Assembly (NCBI GenBank): GCA_958450325.1
Contig: OY288241.1
Location: 46,451,978-46,515,977, forward strand
DNA from: Agrostemma githago
Taxonomy: Eukaryota > Streptophyta > Magnoliopsida > Caryophyllales > Caryophyllaceae
DNA length: 64,000 nt
Reading direction: 5' to 3'
Shown here one piece after another: positions 46,334 to 57,100 of the stretch (position 1 is its first letter; each line of letters opens with the position of its first letter). A model generated the notes under the pieces. The model made no database searches. It worked only from the letters and a program-made list of their open reading frames with translations, and was not told the origin of the DNA. The translations under genes and the position numbers were made by a program.

Positions 46334-49300
46334 TACACCTTTATTGGACTTTACTTCTGGTTCAGAAATCAGAAAAATAATTAGTAATGAATTCCATTCT
46401 CTTATATGGGAAAAATTTAGAGATTGGTTTTTTCATAATTTTAATAATTGCCAACAACAAATTCTTCAAGACGAATTTTATGATTTTTGTATTTTAAAAA
46501 ATGAAATCATACATTTTGTTCCTTGGTATTGTGCTACTTATTTATCTAATTATTTATCAGTTCTTGAAAGAAATTTCAAACTTTTAAATGGTGAAGATCT
46601 CAAAGGAGTTTACCCCCCTTTACAATCCTTTAAACTAGATGGGTGCGGCTATATAGCTCTTTCAAAAATATTTGAAAATGATGTTGCTATAATTACTACT
46701 AATCATCTTAATAGCTTGATCCAACAGAATAATTATGCCAATCTTTACTTAAAAATTCTTGGTGACCATATTGCGGATTTACATAAAAAAACTGACAAAG
46801 TCATTAATCTAATTAATAATCTTGTTCAGGATAAAATAGAAAAATTTAAACCTTCATTTTCAAGAATTCCGAATATTCAAACTAATATCCAGGATCCACC
46901 TGAAATTAAGAATTTTAAATTCAAAACAGATCAAGAAAAAGAATTGACTGAAAAATTAATCAGTACTTTGGCTGATAAAGTTGCTAGTCTCAGTATTAAG
47001 ACCCTGGATGATGAGTTAAATCCAGAAAATGATGACAATATTAATGTTATCAGAAAGAATAAATGGTTTGATAAACCAATCAATACTCTTTATTATAACA
47101 CTAGACCTTCGCCGATGGATCTTCTTCATGAAGAACAAGAATATCATATTAATAACAGTTACAGTGGAACCCATATTTATGAATGGAATATAGATTGTTA
47201 TTCTGAAAAACAAATTCATAACCATGTGCATAGAATGCTTATGTATTCTACTATTTGTAAGAATGCTAATAATGATGATACCACTGTTGCTAAAATGATA
47301 GTAGCAGGTTTCACTGGCCAACTAAAAGGTTGGTGGGACAACTACTTATCTGAAGAAGAGAAACTTGGTATATATAATACTGTTAAAATTGAGAATGGTG
47401 TTACTTCTCACCAAGCTGTTTATACTTTAGTTATAAATATTGTTGATCATTTTACAGGTCAATATGCTAATAATCAAGAGTCTACTAGGACTCTATTACA
47501 AAATCAAAGATGTAAAACTTTAACTGAATTTAGGTGGTATAAAGACACATTTCTTAGTAGAGTTATGTTATTGCCTGAGACTAATAGTCCTCATTGGAAG
47601 GCCAAATTTATTGACGGTCTACCTCATTTATTTGCCGAAAGGGTTAGAAAAACTCTTAGAGAGAATAGAGCCTCTATTCACTATGATGATTACAATTATG
47701 GTCAACTAATAAAAGTTTGTACCCAAGAAGGTTTAAACCTTTGTAATGAGATAAAACTGAACCAACAATTGAAAAATCAAAATTTAGTGGAAAAACATCA
47801 ACTAGGTGAATTTTGTGAACAATTTGGTATGGATATGACTTCTTCTTCTAAAAAGAAGAGGAATAATAACATAAACGATAATTACCATAGATACAAAAAA
47901 AGGAAGTATTCTAGAAAAAATCTAGAGGGGAAATCCCAAAGGAAGTTTCAGAGGCAACAGTATAAAAAGAATTACAAAAAAGATTATAACGCTTCTAAGC
48001 AAATAAGATGCTTTAAGTGCAATAAAAAGGGTCACATGGCAAATAATTGCTGGACTCAAAAACAAATTAATAATTTGGAGATTGATGACGATCTTAAAGA
48101 TAAGTTGTCAAAATTATTTTTAGACAATATGGATTCTAATAGTGAAACTGAAGGAAGTCTAAGTAATTCTAGTAATGATAATATCAAAATCATTGATAAT
48201 GATTTAGAAAATTATTCCGAATCCTCCAGTTCAGAATGCACACCGTGTGGTATGGGAAAATCTTGTAAGAATCCTAATAAGGATGAATTTTATAATTTAA
48301 TATCTCAATTCCAAGAGAATCATATTAATGTCCTTGATAATGATCAATGGATAGATTTGTTAAAAACAATCCAAGACCCCGAAATACGGTCTAAAGTTAT
48401 TGAAAATATTCCCAGTACTTCCAAAAGTACGAATAAATACAAAAACGATGATATCGTCACTGATAAAAACCCATATACCATGTCCGAAGTTTATAAACTT
48501 CTCCAAAATAAAAGGAAACACTCAAATCCTACTTCCTTACATGACATTTTAAAAGAAATGGAGACTTTAAAATCTGAGATAAAAGATTTAAAATTTCAAA
48601 ATAAACATAATGACACAAGAATTTCCAATTTAGAAACTCTAGTTATTTTCCAAGAAGAACTTTCTAAAAATAATAACATCATTAATAATGATGATGATGA
48701 TGTTTCTTTTCTAAAAAATTGTCAAAACATGAATAACAATCAACCCACTAATATAAGGGAGGATAAATTACCTAATGAATCTAATACGGCTAGTAAATTT
48801 CTTCAAACATTAGAAATTGTTACAGGCCAAAAATGGTATGTAAAAGTCTTACTTAGAATTGATGATCGATATTTTAAAGAATTTACCGCTCTAATTGATA
48901 CTGGAGCTGATTTAAATGTTATACAAGAAGGATTAATTCCTACCAGATATTTTGAAAAAACTACTCACACTTTATCTCAATCAGGTGGAGATAAACTTGA
49001 TATCCAGTTTAAACTTCCAAAAGCGTACATTTGTGTTAATGATACTTGTATCCCCTTGAGTTTCTTACTTGTTAAAAATAAACTTTCAACTCCGATCATA
49101 CTTGGAACACCCTTTATTAATAAAATTTATCCTTTTCAAAGTGTAGATAAAAATAGGTTAATAGCAACCTATAAAGACAAAACTATTATTTTCAATTTTA
49201 TAATGAAACCTTTTGTTAAAACTATACATGAAATGTATAACCAAATATCTTTAAAAGAGAATCAATTAGGGTTTTTAAAGCACGAAGTTAATATTTTAAC

Positions 49301-50753
49301 TATGAATGAAAAACTTAGTAACCCTAAGCTTAAAACAAAGATTTCAGAAATTGAAAATCAATTTTCATTAGATATTTGTAATGACCACCCAAATGCTTTT
49401 TGGAGTAGGAAAAAACATATTGTTGACCTTCTTTACGAAGAAGGTTTTAAGGATGAAAATATTCCTACAAAGGCAAGACCTTGTCAAATGAATTCTGAAT
49501 ATTTGACTTTTTGCAAAAAAGAAATAAATTCTCTTATAGAGAAAAAACTTATAGGACCATCTAAATCCCCATGGTCTTGTACAGCTTTTTATGTCAATAA
49601 AAATGCTGAGAAGGAACGAGGTGTTCCTAGATTAGTCATTAACTATAAACCTCTAAACAAAGTTTTAAAATGGATTAGGTATCCTTTACCTAATAAAAAA
49701 GATTTACTGGATCGTTTATATGATGCAATCATATTTTCTAAATTTGATTTAAAATCTGGTTATTGGCAGATTCAAATTAACCCAGCAGATAGATATAAAA
49801 CTGCTTTTAATGTTCCATTTGGTCAATATGAATGGCATGTTATGCCATTTGGATTAAAAAATGCCCCTTCGGAATTTCAAAAAATTATGAACGATATTTT
49901 TAATGACTATAGCAATTTTATTATTGTTTATATCGATGATATTCTAGTATTTTCTAAAACCATAGAAGAACATTTTAAACACCTTAACATTTTTAAAAAA
50001 ATTGTAATTTCAAACGGTTTAGTTATATCCAAGCCTAAAATGAATTTATTCCAAACCAAAATTAGGTTTTTGGGTCATAATATTGAAAAAGGAAAGATCA
50101 TTCCTATAAATAGAAGTATTGAGTTTGGGTCAAAATTTCCAGATGAGATTACGGATAAAACTCAACTTCAAAGATTTTTAGGAAGTTTGAACTATATTTC
50201 CCCTTATTATGCTGATCTAGCAAAAGATACAGCCATCCTTTATGATAGATTAAAAAAGAATCCCGGTGCATGGTCTAAAGATCATACTATTGCTGTCAGA
50301 AAAATTAAAAACAAAGTAATATCTTTGCCATGCCTTATGCTAGCAAATCCGTTTTGGGATAAAATTGTTGAAACTGATGCTTCAGACATTGGTTATGGAG
50401 GAATTCTTAAACAAGTTAATCCCACGAATAAAAAGGAATATTTGGTCAGATTCTATTCCGGAAAATGGAATTCTGCTCAATCTAATTATGCGACTGTTGC
50501 AAAAGAAGTTCTTGCAATAGTTAGATGCGTGTTAAAATTTCAAAATGATTTATATAATCAAAAATTTATAATCAGAACTGATTGCAGCTCCGCAAAATTT
50601 ATGTTTCAAAAAGATTTTAAGCATGATGTTTCGAAACAAATGTTTGCCAGATGGCAAGCACATTTAGCCCCTTTTGATTTTGATATTTTTTATAAAAAAG
50701 GTACTGAAAATCATCTCCCAGATTTTTTAACAAGGGAGTATTTATCTGTTTAA
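46326..50753 (+). CDS. Pararetrovirus ORF2 polyprotein: CP, AP, RT, RNase H, copy E
   Basis: 1475 residues. Order: N-terminal region of unknown role (1-270); gag/coat-like region (~285-490, GWWDNYL near 335); Lys/Arg-rich tract (~510-557); CCHC knuckle CFKCNKKGHMANNC (562-575). An acidic Ser/Asn/Asp stretch with a Cys cluster and a coiled-coil-like segment follow. The aspartic protease has DTGAD from 858. The RT (~1065-1250) has YIDD at 1202-1205. RNase H (~1345-1475) has Asp 1351 in VETDASD, Glu in AKEVLAIV, Asp in IRTDCSS and Asp in LPDFLTRE. The protease is expected to release capsid and polymerase; RT/RNase H copies pregenomic RNA to DNA. There is no integrase after RNase H, which separates it from Ty3/Gypsy. 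All catalytic residues I can check are present. Confidence 0.95.
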   Translation: MINTPLLDFTSGSEIRKIISNEFHSLIWEKFRDWFFHNFNNCQQQILQDEFYDFCILKNEIIHFVPWYCATYLSNYLSVLERNFKLLNGEDLKGVYPPLQSFKLDGCGYIALSKIFENDVAIITTNHLNSLIQQNNYANLYLKILGDHIADLHKKTDKVINLINNLVQDKIEKFKPSFSRIPNIQTNIQDPPEIKNFKFKTDQEKELTEKLISTLADKVASLSIKTLDDELNPENDDNINVIRKNKWFDKPINTLYYNTRPSPMDLLHEEQEYHINNSYSGTHIYEWNIDCYSEKQIHNHVHRMLMYSTICKNANNDDTTVAKMIVAGFTGQLKGWWDNYLSEEEKLGIYNTVKIENGVTSHQAVYTLVINIVDHFTGQYANNQESTRTLLQNQRCKTLTEFRWYKDTFLSRVMLLPETNSPHWKAKFIDGLPHLFAERVRKTLRENRASIHYDDYNYGQLIKVCTQEGLNLCNEIKLNQQLKNQNLVEKHQLGEFCEQFGMDMTSSSKKKRNNNINDNYHRYKKRKYSRKNLEGKSQRKFQRQQYKKNYKKDYNASKQIRCFKCNKKGHMANNCWTQKQINNLEIDDDLKDKLSKLFLDNMDSNSETEGSLSNSSNDNIKIIDNDLENYSESSSSECTPCGMGKSCKNPNKDEFYNLISQFQENHINVLDNDQWIDLLKTIQDPEIRSKVIENIPSTSKSTNKYKNDDIVTDKNPYTMSEVYKLLQNKRKHSNPTSLHDILKEMETLKSEIKDLKFQNKHNDTRISNLETLVIFQEELSKNNNIINNDDDDVSFLKNCQNMNNNQPTNIREDKLPNESNTASKFLQTLEIVTGQKWYVKVLLRIDDRYFKEFTALIDTGADLNVIQEGLIPTRYFEKTTHTLSQSGGDKLDIQFKLPKAYICVNDTCIPLSFLLVKNKLSTPIILGTPFINKIYPFQSVDKNRLIATYKDKTIIFNFIMKPFVKTIHEMYNQISLKENQLGFLKHEVNILTMNEKLSNPKLKTKISEIENQFSLDICNDHPNAFWSRKKHIVDLLYEEGFKDENIPTKARPCQMNSEYLTFCKKEINSLIEKKLIGPSKSPWSCTAFYVNKNAEKERGVPRLVINYKPLNKVLKWIRYPLPNKKDLLDRLYDAIIFSKFDLKSGYWQIQINPADRYKTAFNVPFGQYEWHVMPFGLKNAPSEFQKIMNDIFNDYSNFIIVYIDDILVFSKTIEEHFKHLNIFKKIVISNGLVISKPKMNLFQTKIRFLGHNIEKGKIIPINRSIEFGSKFPDEITDKTQLQRFLGSLNYISPYYADLAKDTAILYDRLKKNPGAWSKDHTIAVRKIKNKVISLPCLMLANPFWDKIVETDASDIGYGGILKQVNPTNKKEYLVRFYSGKWNSAQSNYATVAKEVLAIVRCVLKFQNDLYNQKFIIRTDCSSAKFMFQKDFKHDVSKQMFARWQAHLAPFDFDIFYKKGTENHLPDFLTREYLSV

Positions 50754-52106
50754 ATGTTACATTTTTCAGGAATGTACCGTGGCAGTGGTCGTGGCACTTA
50801 TTCCTCTAATAGAGGAAGGGGAAAGTATTCTCCTAAAAAGGAAGGCAATTCAGAACCTGGGCCATGTAATATCCTAATCCAGCATGGAAGTAAAAAGCTT
50901 ATAGCTAAAAATATTAATGATGAAATCATTAAGAAAGAAGATTTTGAAGAATTCCAACTTTGGAAACAAAAGGGACAAGATAAAATCTCTCCTTCATTTA
51001 GAAAGATAGTTAAAGAATCAATGGACGAAAAAGAAAAAATGGTTAAAAACCAAGAAGAAAGGATTATACTCATTCTCAACATGTCCGATAAAAAACGGGA
51101 AAATCAGCCCTGGAGTCTATGTGAGAAATACCTCATGAAAAATAATTTTATGATGGAGTCATATAAAAATAGAAATTTTTATGAAAATATACTTTCATCA
51201 AATGGTTGTGAAATCAATCATTTCACGGGTAATGACGCAGAAATTTATAACTTTTCAAAAATTATTATTAGAGAGGTTATTACCATTGAAGAATGGGGAA
51301 TCACTCCTTTTACCACGAAATCCTTAATTAACAAAGGATCTCGTATTGACTACAATTATTGGGATTATATCCAAGCTTTCGATAAGACTTTTCTTTACGA
51401 GAATGATAAAAGAAGTCATACATGGTTTATAAAAATTAGCCAAGAAGTTATAACCGAAGTTATACCGCCATGGTTAATAAAATGGTGGCAATTTTATGGA
51501 ACTTCAGAGGAAATATTACCTCCAATATTTAAAGATCTTTATAATGAGTGGAAAGAAATTATACCAAAGGCTCCGGAGGATAATATTCCTGGACTTATTC
51601 AAATGCAATTTTTTATTGAATTTTCTATTCCTTGGATATGGAAATTCAGTCCAAAAACGGGTTATACCCAGGAAAATTTATTCTGTCTAAAAAGAGAGTC
51701 ATATTCTCGCTTCTGGGATACTATGCTCAGAGAAAATAAAGACACCAAGAAACTAAATTGTAGTTCTACCCTTGACCTTATCCAAGAAAAAATTGATAGT
51801 TATACTATCCTCTACCTTAATGATGAAGATAATCATTCAGATAGTGCTCCTTGTGAGTCCATGGATGTCCAGGACAAAACAGAAGAAGAGATTGTCCAAT
51901 ACTATTTAGCTTTAGCTCATAAAGCTATAGCTCAAAAGACTGATAATAATGATGCTAAATCACAAAAGAGTGATGTTTCTATGGCAATGTCGATAACATC
52001 AACCAGCAAAAATAAATTTAATATTTTACAAGACGCTCAAGACCCAGAGGATAATATCGAGAATGATACTCAGATTATTCAAGACTTGGCAAATAGTTTC
52101 AAGTGA
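50754..52106 (+). CDS. Pararetrovirus ORF3 protein, function unproven, copy E
   Basis: 450 residues, starting immediately after the ORF2 stop (TAAATG). The N-terminus is Arg/Gly-rich (MYRGSGRGTYSSNRGRGK), like an RNA-binding tail. Residues ~115-330 form a dense aromatic core with WLIKWWQFYG, EILPPIFKDLYNEW and FSIPWIWKFSP segments. The C-terminal ~100 residues are acidic and Ser/Asp-rich. Cavemo- and solendoviruses carry a translation transactivator here, and florendoviruses a second ORF of unknown role. I see no diagnostic transactivator motif, so the call rests on position. It is intact in A, B, D, E and F and broken only in C. Confidence 0.75.
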   Translation: MLHFSGMYRGSGRGTYSSNRGRGKYSPKKEGNSEPGPCNILIQHGSKKLIAKNINDEIIKKEDFEEFQLWKQKGQDKISPSFRKIVKESMDEKEKMVKNQEERIILILNMSDKKRENQPWSLCEKYLMKNNFMMESYKNRNFYENILSSNGCEINHFTGNDAEIYNFSKIIIREVITIEEWGITPFTTKSLINKGSRIDYNYWDYIQAFDKTFLYENDKRSHTWFIKISQEVITEVIPPWLIKWWQFYGTSEEILPPIFKDLYNEWKEIIPKAPEDNIPGLIQMQFFIEFSIPWIWKFSPKTGYTQENLFCLKRESYSRFWDTMLRENKDTKKLNCSSTLDLIQEKIDSYTILYLNDEDNHSDSAPCESMDVQDKTEEEIVQYYLALAHKAIAQKTDNNDAKSQKSDVSMAMSITSTSKNKFNILQDAQDPEDNIENDTQIIQDLANSFK

Positions 52107-53057
52107 TAATAAGAGCTATTAAAATTATAGTTAGGTACACTAACTTCATCTAATTGAAGTTATAATGGAATAATGCACATTCCTACCTTTTGTGTTTCAA
52201 AAGACACAATTATGAAGAACTTTGAAAAAGGATGCAATTTTTGGAAGCATTGGTGAAGATGTTACGTAAAGATGCTTTCCCAATATTGGTGTGTTCTATG
52301 GCACACTTGTTCCTTCCTTTAAAAGATGGGCTTTCAAAAGGCTTTCAATGTATTAATAAGTACATACACTGTTTTATATTCGTTGTTGTACTGTTAAATA
52401 TTCGTTGTACTATTTTTATTTCGTTGTTTTCCCCCGCTCCTTGCTTATAAAAGGATGCGTTTTTATGCTTTGAAGGCAGACTCCTTCCTAGCCTTGTTAG
52501 TCTCTCTTTCAGTTGTAAAAAAATCTCCTATTATCAATAAAAGTTTACTAAGCGTTCTTCATCTTCTGACTACAAATTAAGTCTGTAAGTTATTTTAATT
52601 TTAATTTTTTAACTTTATTCTTATTTATTTATTGTTAGGATGAGCCTTATAGGCTAAATCCTTTGTTGAATTATGTCTTGACTTGATTAAACTAACTATT
52701 GGACCATGGTTAGGTCTTCAACTAACTGGTTTTTATTACTTATCAACATAAATGAAGAGGGTTTAGTGAGGGTACATATTGTATTAAATTTAAACTGGCG
52801 TTAGGGACCTTTGAGGGAGGCACCGTTGCCATTTGCCTAGTAGGCGTCGGCTTTTGCTGTCCCCGGTTGGTTTAATTTGCCTATTCACAGTTTAAACTTA
52901 ATATATTTTGTGGTAAAATCCCAATCACTTGTAATATGACCTTTCTTAGTTTATTTTATGTTTATAAGTCAGTAAAGATCCGGCAGATGTGGTATCAGAG
53001 CCATGGACAGTAGGGAGTTTAAGATATGTTAAGTCATAATTCAACATTTTCTCAGTT
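52107..53057 (+). promoter_or_regulatory. Intergenic region and leader, E to F (reference)
   Basis: In order: a TTACGTAA palindrome at 52262-52269 that could bind bZIP factors; TATA box at 52446-52452 with start site expected near 52476; AATAAA at 52536-52541. The signal lies about 60 bases past the expected start, as in caulimovirids, where it is bypassed on first passage and used on the second to make a terminally redundant RNA. The leader holds several short upstream ORFs, including four codons at 52752-52766. Fifteen bases further on is a 16-base stem (52782-52797 with 52888-52903). The PBS (52990) and ORF1 ATG (53058) follow. A start-to-ATG leader of about 580 bases fits ribosome shunting. 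Confidence 0.82.
52990..53003 (+). other. tRNA-Met primer-binding site, copy F
   Basis: TGGTATCAGAGCCA, intact. Confidence 0.92.
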
Positions 53058-54128
53058 ATGAGTAAATTCGTTAAACATGTCAGTTCGAGTAATAAACATG
53101 TTAAAAACAGTACCACCAAAGAGACCGATTTACCTCAAGATATGGAACTATTAAACAAATGGACTATTCCTAAAGTTAATACTAGGACCATTTATAAATT
53201 AGGATGGTTTGAAAGAATAGGTTTAAAACAAGTAGTAAAAACGACTGAAGAATCTATTTCTTTAAATAATGATGAAATGCACCAATTATTAAATAATTTT
53301 GATTTAGAACCTTATAGAAAATCTGATAATAAATTTATTCACATAGGATTAGTCCAAGTGGCTTTCAAACCTTTAACTCTTGAAGGATTACCAGAGAGCT
53401 TTATAGCAGCTCTAAGAGACGGTAGAAATTTAGATTTTGGGAAGTCAATCATGGGAGTAGTTAAGTCTAGCTTAGCTCATGGTCCAGTTTATTTTGATGT
53501 TTACCCAAATTTACAGTTATCTTTAACAGATACTAATATCCTTGATGCTTTGACATTAAATGTTAAAACTCATGGTTATAACTATGCTAAAGGATCAGAG
53601 CTAATATGCATCTGCTATAGAATTTATTTTAAACCATTATACACATTAAATCCTCACTGCAGATTGACGGATAAGGATATAAATGAAACTATTGTTATCG
53701 AAACTAATTGTAATAGATCTAATATTACTACTAGACAATCTATTAAATGGGAAGAAATATCTTTTCCTGAAAATTGGACGATTACAAAGGCAATGCCTCC
53801 ACAACCTATTATGCAAACAAACTTATTTGATGTTAAACAAACTCCGGAAGGAGCTGTGACTTTAAATTTTGGTGACAACCATTTCAGACCAAGAAGTAGT
53901 ACTTCTAGACTAACCAGATCTATTTCTAATAGGACTTTTATTTCAGCTCTAGACCATGATCTAGATGTTCCTACCCCATCTAGATTCTCAACTTCTCAAA
54001 TAAGAGATGATGAAGTAATGGAAATTGATGAAGACATTTTACGACTTCATCCAGACAAAATTTTAAAAAGACAACCAAAAAAGGAGTCAGAGACTATGTC
54101 TCAAATGAGTTTTAATTTTAATGATTAA
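53058..54128 (+). CDS. Pararetrovirus ORF1 movement protein, copy F, one-codon deletion
   Basis: 356 residues. A 3-base deletion near 53281 removes the Ile found in MHIQLLNN of the other copies, leaving the frame open. The deletion lies just before the 30K core; its effect is unknown. Confidence 0.87.
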   Translation: MSKFVKHVSSSNKHVKNSTTKETDLPQDMELLNKWTIPKVNTRTIYKLGWFERIGLKQVVKTTEESISLNNDEMHQLLNNFDLEPYRKSDNKFIHIGLVQVAFKPLTLEGLPESFIAALRDGRNLDFGKSIMGVVKSSLAHGPVYFDVYPNLQLSLTDTNILDALTLNVKTHGYNYAKGSELICICYRIYFKPLYTLNPHCRLTDKDINETIVIETNCNRSNITTRQSIKWEEISFPENWTITKAMPPQPIMQTNLFDVKQTPEGAVTLNFGDNHFRPRSSTSRLTRSISNRTFISALDHDLDVPTPSRFSTSQIRDDEVMEIDEDILRLHPDKILKRQPKKESETMSQMSFNFND

Positions 54129-57100
54129 TACACCTTTATTGGACTTTACTTCTGGTTCAGAAATCAGAAAAATAATTAGTAATGAATTCCATTCTCTTAT
54201 ATGGGAGAAATTTAGAGATTGGTTTTTTTCATAATTTTAATAATTGCCAACAACAAATTCTTCAAGACGAATTTTATGATTTTTGTATTTTAAAAAATGA
54301 AATCATACATTTTGTTCCTTGGTATTGTGCTACTTATTTATCTAATTATTTATCAGTTCTTGAAAGAAATTTCAAACTTTTAAATGGTGAAGATCTCAAA
54401 GGAGTTTACCCCCCTTTACAATCCTTTAAACTAGATGGGTGCGGCTATATAGCTCTTTCAAAAATATTTGAAAATGATGTTGCTATAATTACTACTAATC
54501 ATCTTAATAGCTTGATCCAACAGAATAATTATGCCAATCTTTACTTAAAAATTCTTGGTGACCATATTGCGGATTTACATAAAAAAACTGACAAAGTCAT
54601 TAATCTAATTAATAATCTTGTTCAGGATAAAATAGAAAAATTTAAACCTTCATTTTCAAGAATTCCGAATATTCAAACTAATATCCAGGATCCACCTGAA
54701 ATTAAGAATTTTAAATTCAAAACAGATCAAGAAAAAGAATTGACTGAAAAATTAATCAGTACTTTGGCTGATAAAGTTGCTAGTCTCAGTATTAAGACCC
54801 TGGATGATGAGTTAAATCCAGAAAATGATGACAATATTAATGTTATCAGAAAGAATAAATGGTTTGATAAACCAATCAATACTCTTTATTATAACACTAG
54901 ACCTTCGCCGATGGATCTTCTTCATGAAGAACAAGAATATCATATTAATAACAGTTACAGTGGAACCCATATTTATGAATGGAATATAGATTGTTATTCT
55001 GAAAAACAAATTCATAACCATGTGCATAGAATGCTTATGTATTCTACTATTTGTAAGAATGCTAATAATGATGATACCACTGTTGCTAAAATGATAGTAG
55101 CAGGTTTCACTGGCCAACTAAAAGGTTGGTGGGACAACTACTTATCTGAAGAAGAGAAACTTGGTATATATAATACTGTTAAAATTGAGAATGGTGTTAC
55201 TTCTCACCAAGCTGTTTATACTTTAGTTATAAATATTGTTGATCATTTTACAGGTCAATATGCTAATAATCAAGAGTCTACTAGGACTCTATTACAAAAT
55301 CAAAGATGTAAAACTTTAACTGAATTTAGGTGGTATAAAGACACATTTCTTAGTAGAGTTATGTTATTGCCTGAGACTAATAGTCCTCATTGGAAGGCCA
55401 AATTTATTGACGGTCTACCTCATTTATTTGCCGAAAGGGTTAGAAAAACTCTTAGAGAGAATAGAGCCTCTATTCACTATGATGATTACAATTATGGTCA
55501 ACTAATAAAAGTTTGTACCCAAGAAGGTTTAAACCTTTGTAATGAGATAAAACTGAACCAACAATTGAAAAATCAAAATTTAGTGGAAAAACATCAACTA
55601 GGTGAATTTTGTGAACAATTTGGTATGGATATGACTTCTTCTTCTAAAAAGAAGAGGAATAATAACATAAACGATAATTACCATAGATACAAAAAAAGGA
55701 AGTATTCTAGAAAAAATCTAGAGGGGAAATCCCAAAGGAAGTTTCAGAGGCAACAGTATAAAAAGAATTACAAAAAAGATTATAACGCTTCTAAGCAAAT
55801 AAGATGCTTTAAGTGCAATAAAAAGGGTCACATGGCAAATAATTGCTGGACTCAAAAACAAATTAATAATTTGGAGATTGATGACGATCTTAAAGATAAG
55901 TTGTCAAAATTATTTTTAGACAATATGGATTCTAATAGTGAAACTGAAGGAAGTCTAAGTAATTCTAGTAATGATAATATCAAAATCATTGATAATGATT
56001 TAGAAAATTATTCCGAATCCTCCAGTTCAGAATGCACACCGTGTGGTATGGGAAAATCTTGTAAGAATCCTAATAAGGATGAATTTTATAATTTAATATC
56101 TCAATTCCAAGAGAATCATATTAATGTCCTTGATAATGATCAATGGATAGATTTGTTAAAAACAATCCAAGACCCCGAAATACGGTCTAAAGTTATTGAA
56201 AATATTCCCAGTACTTCCAAAAGTACGAATAAATACAAAAACGATGATATCGTCACTGATAAAAACCCATATACCATGTCCGAAGTTTATAAACTTCTCC
56301 AAAATAAAAGGAAACACTCAAATCCTACTTCCTTACATGACATTTTAAAAGAAATGGAGACTTTAAAATCTGAGATAAAAGATTTAAAATTTCAAAATAA
56401 ACATAATGACACAAGAATTTCCAATTTAGAAACTCTAGTTATTTTCCAAGAAGAACTTTCTAAAAATAATAACATCATTAATAATGATGATGATGATGTT
56501 TCTTTTCTAAAAAATTGTCAAAACATGAATAACAATCAACCCACTAATATAAGGGAGGATAAATTACCTAATGAATCTAATACGGCTAGTAAATTTCTTC
56601 AAACATTAGAAATTGTTACAGGCCAAAAATGGTATGTAAAAGTCTTACTTAGAATTGATGATCGATATTTTAAAGAATTTACCGCTCTAATTGATACTGG
56701 AGCTGATTTAAATGTTATACAAGAAGGATTAATTCCTACCAGATATTTTGAAAAAACTACTCACACTTTATCTCAAGCAGGTGGAGATAAACTTGATATC
56801 CAGTTTAAACTTCCAAAAGCGTACATTTGTGTTAATGATACTTGTATCCCCTTGAGTTTCTTACTTGTTAAAAATAAACTTTCAACTCCGATCATACTTG
56901 GAACACCCTTTATTAATAAAATTTATCCTTTTCAAAGTGTAGATAAAAATAGGTTAATAGCAACCTATAAAGACAAAACTATTATTTTCAATTTTATAAT
57001 GAAACCTTTTGTTAAAACTATACATGAAATGTATAACCAAATATCTTTAAAAGAGAATCAATTAGGGTTTTTAAAGCACGAAGTTAATATTTTAACTATG

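Larger units (their letters stand above)
45192..52989 (+). mobile_element. Endogenous pararetrovirus copy E, complete unit
   Basis: Plus-strand unit of 7,798 bases in which all three ORFs, both TATA-containing intergenic regions and both flanking PBS sites are uninterrupted. It is the best reference for the family here. Ser in SQSGGDK and Leu in RYPLPNKK are shared with minus-strand copy G but with no other unit. Gene order MP, then CP-AP-RT-RH, then ORF3 with tRNA-Met priming and no integrase places it in Caulimoviridae. I cannot assign a genus with confidence. Confidence 0.95.

Noticed and set aside
50798..51082. Antisense frames of 74-101 codons repeated in each viral copy (for example opposite ORF3, ORF1 and the coat region)
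   Set aside because: Shadows of real ORFs on the other strand; they recur only because the copies are near identical.
51496..51690. 64-codon plus-strand frame inside ORF3
   Set aside because: Out-of-frame shadow within a well-supported ORF.
52232..52450. 72-codon hydrophobic ORF between ORF3 and the TATA box, present in every copy that has the region
   Set aside because: Copies are so similar that conservation is no evidence of selection, and it lies upstream of the TATA box. It would need a match in a distant relative to be believed.
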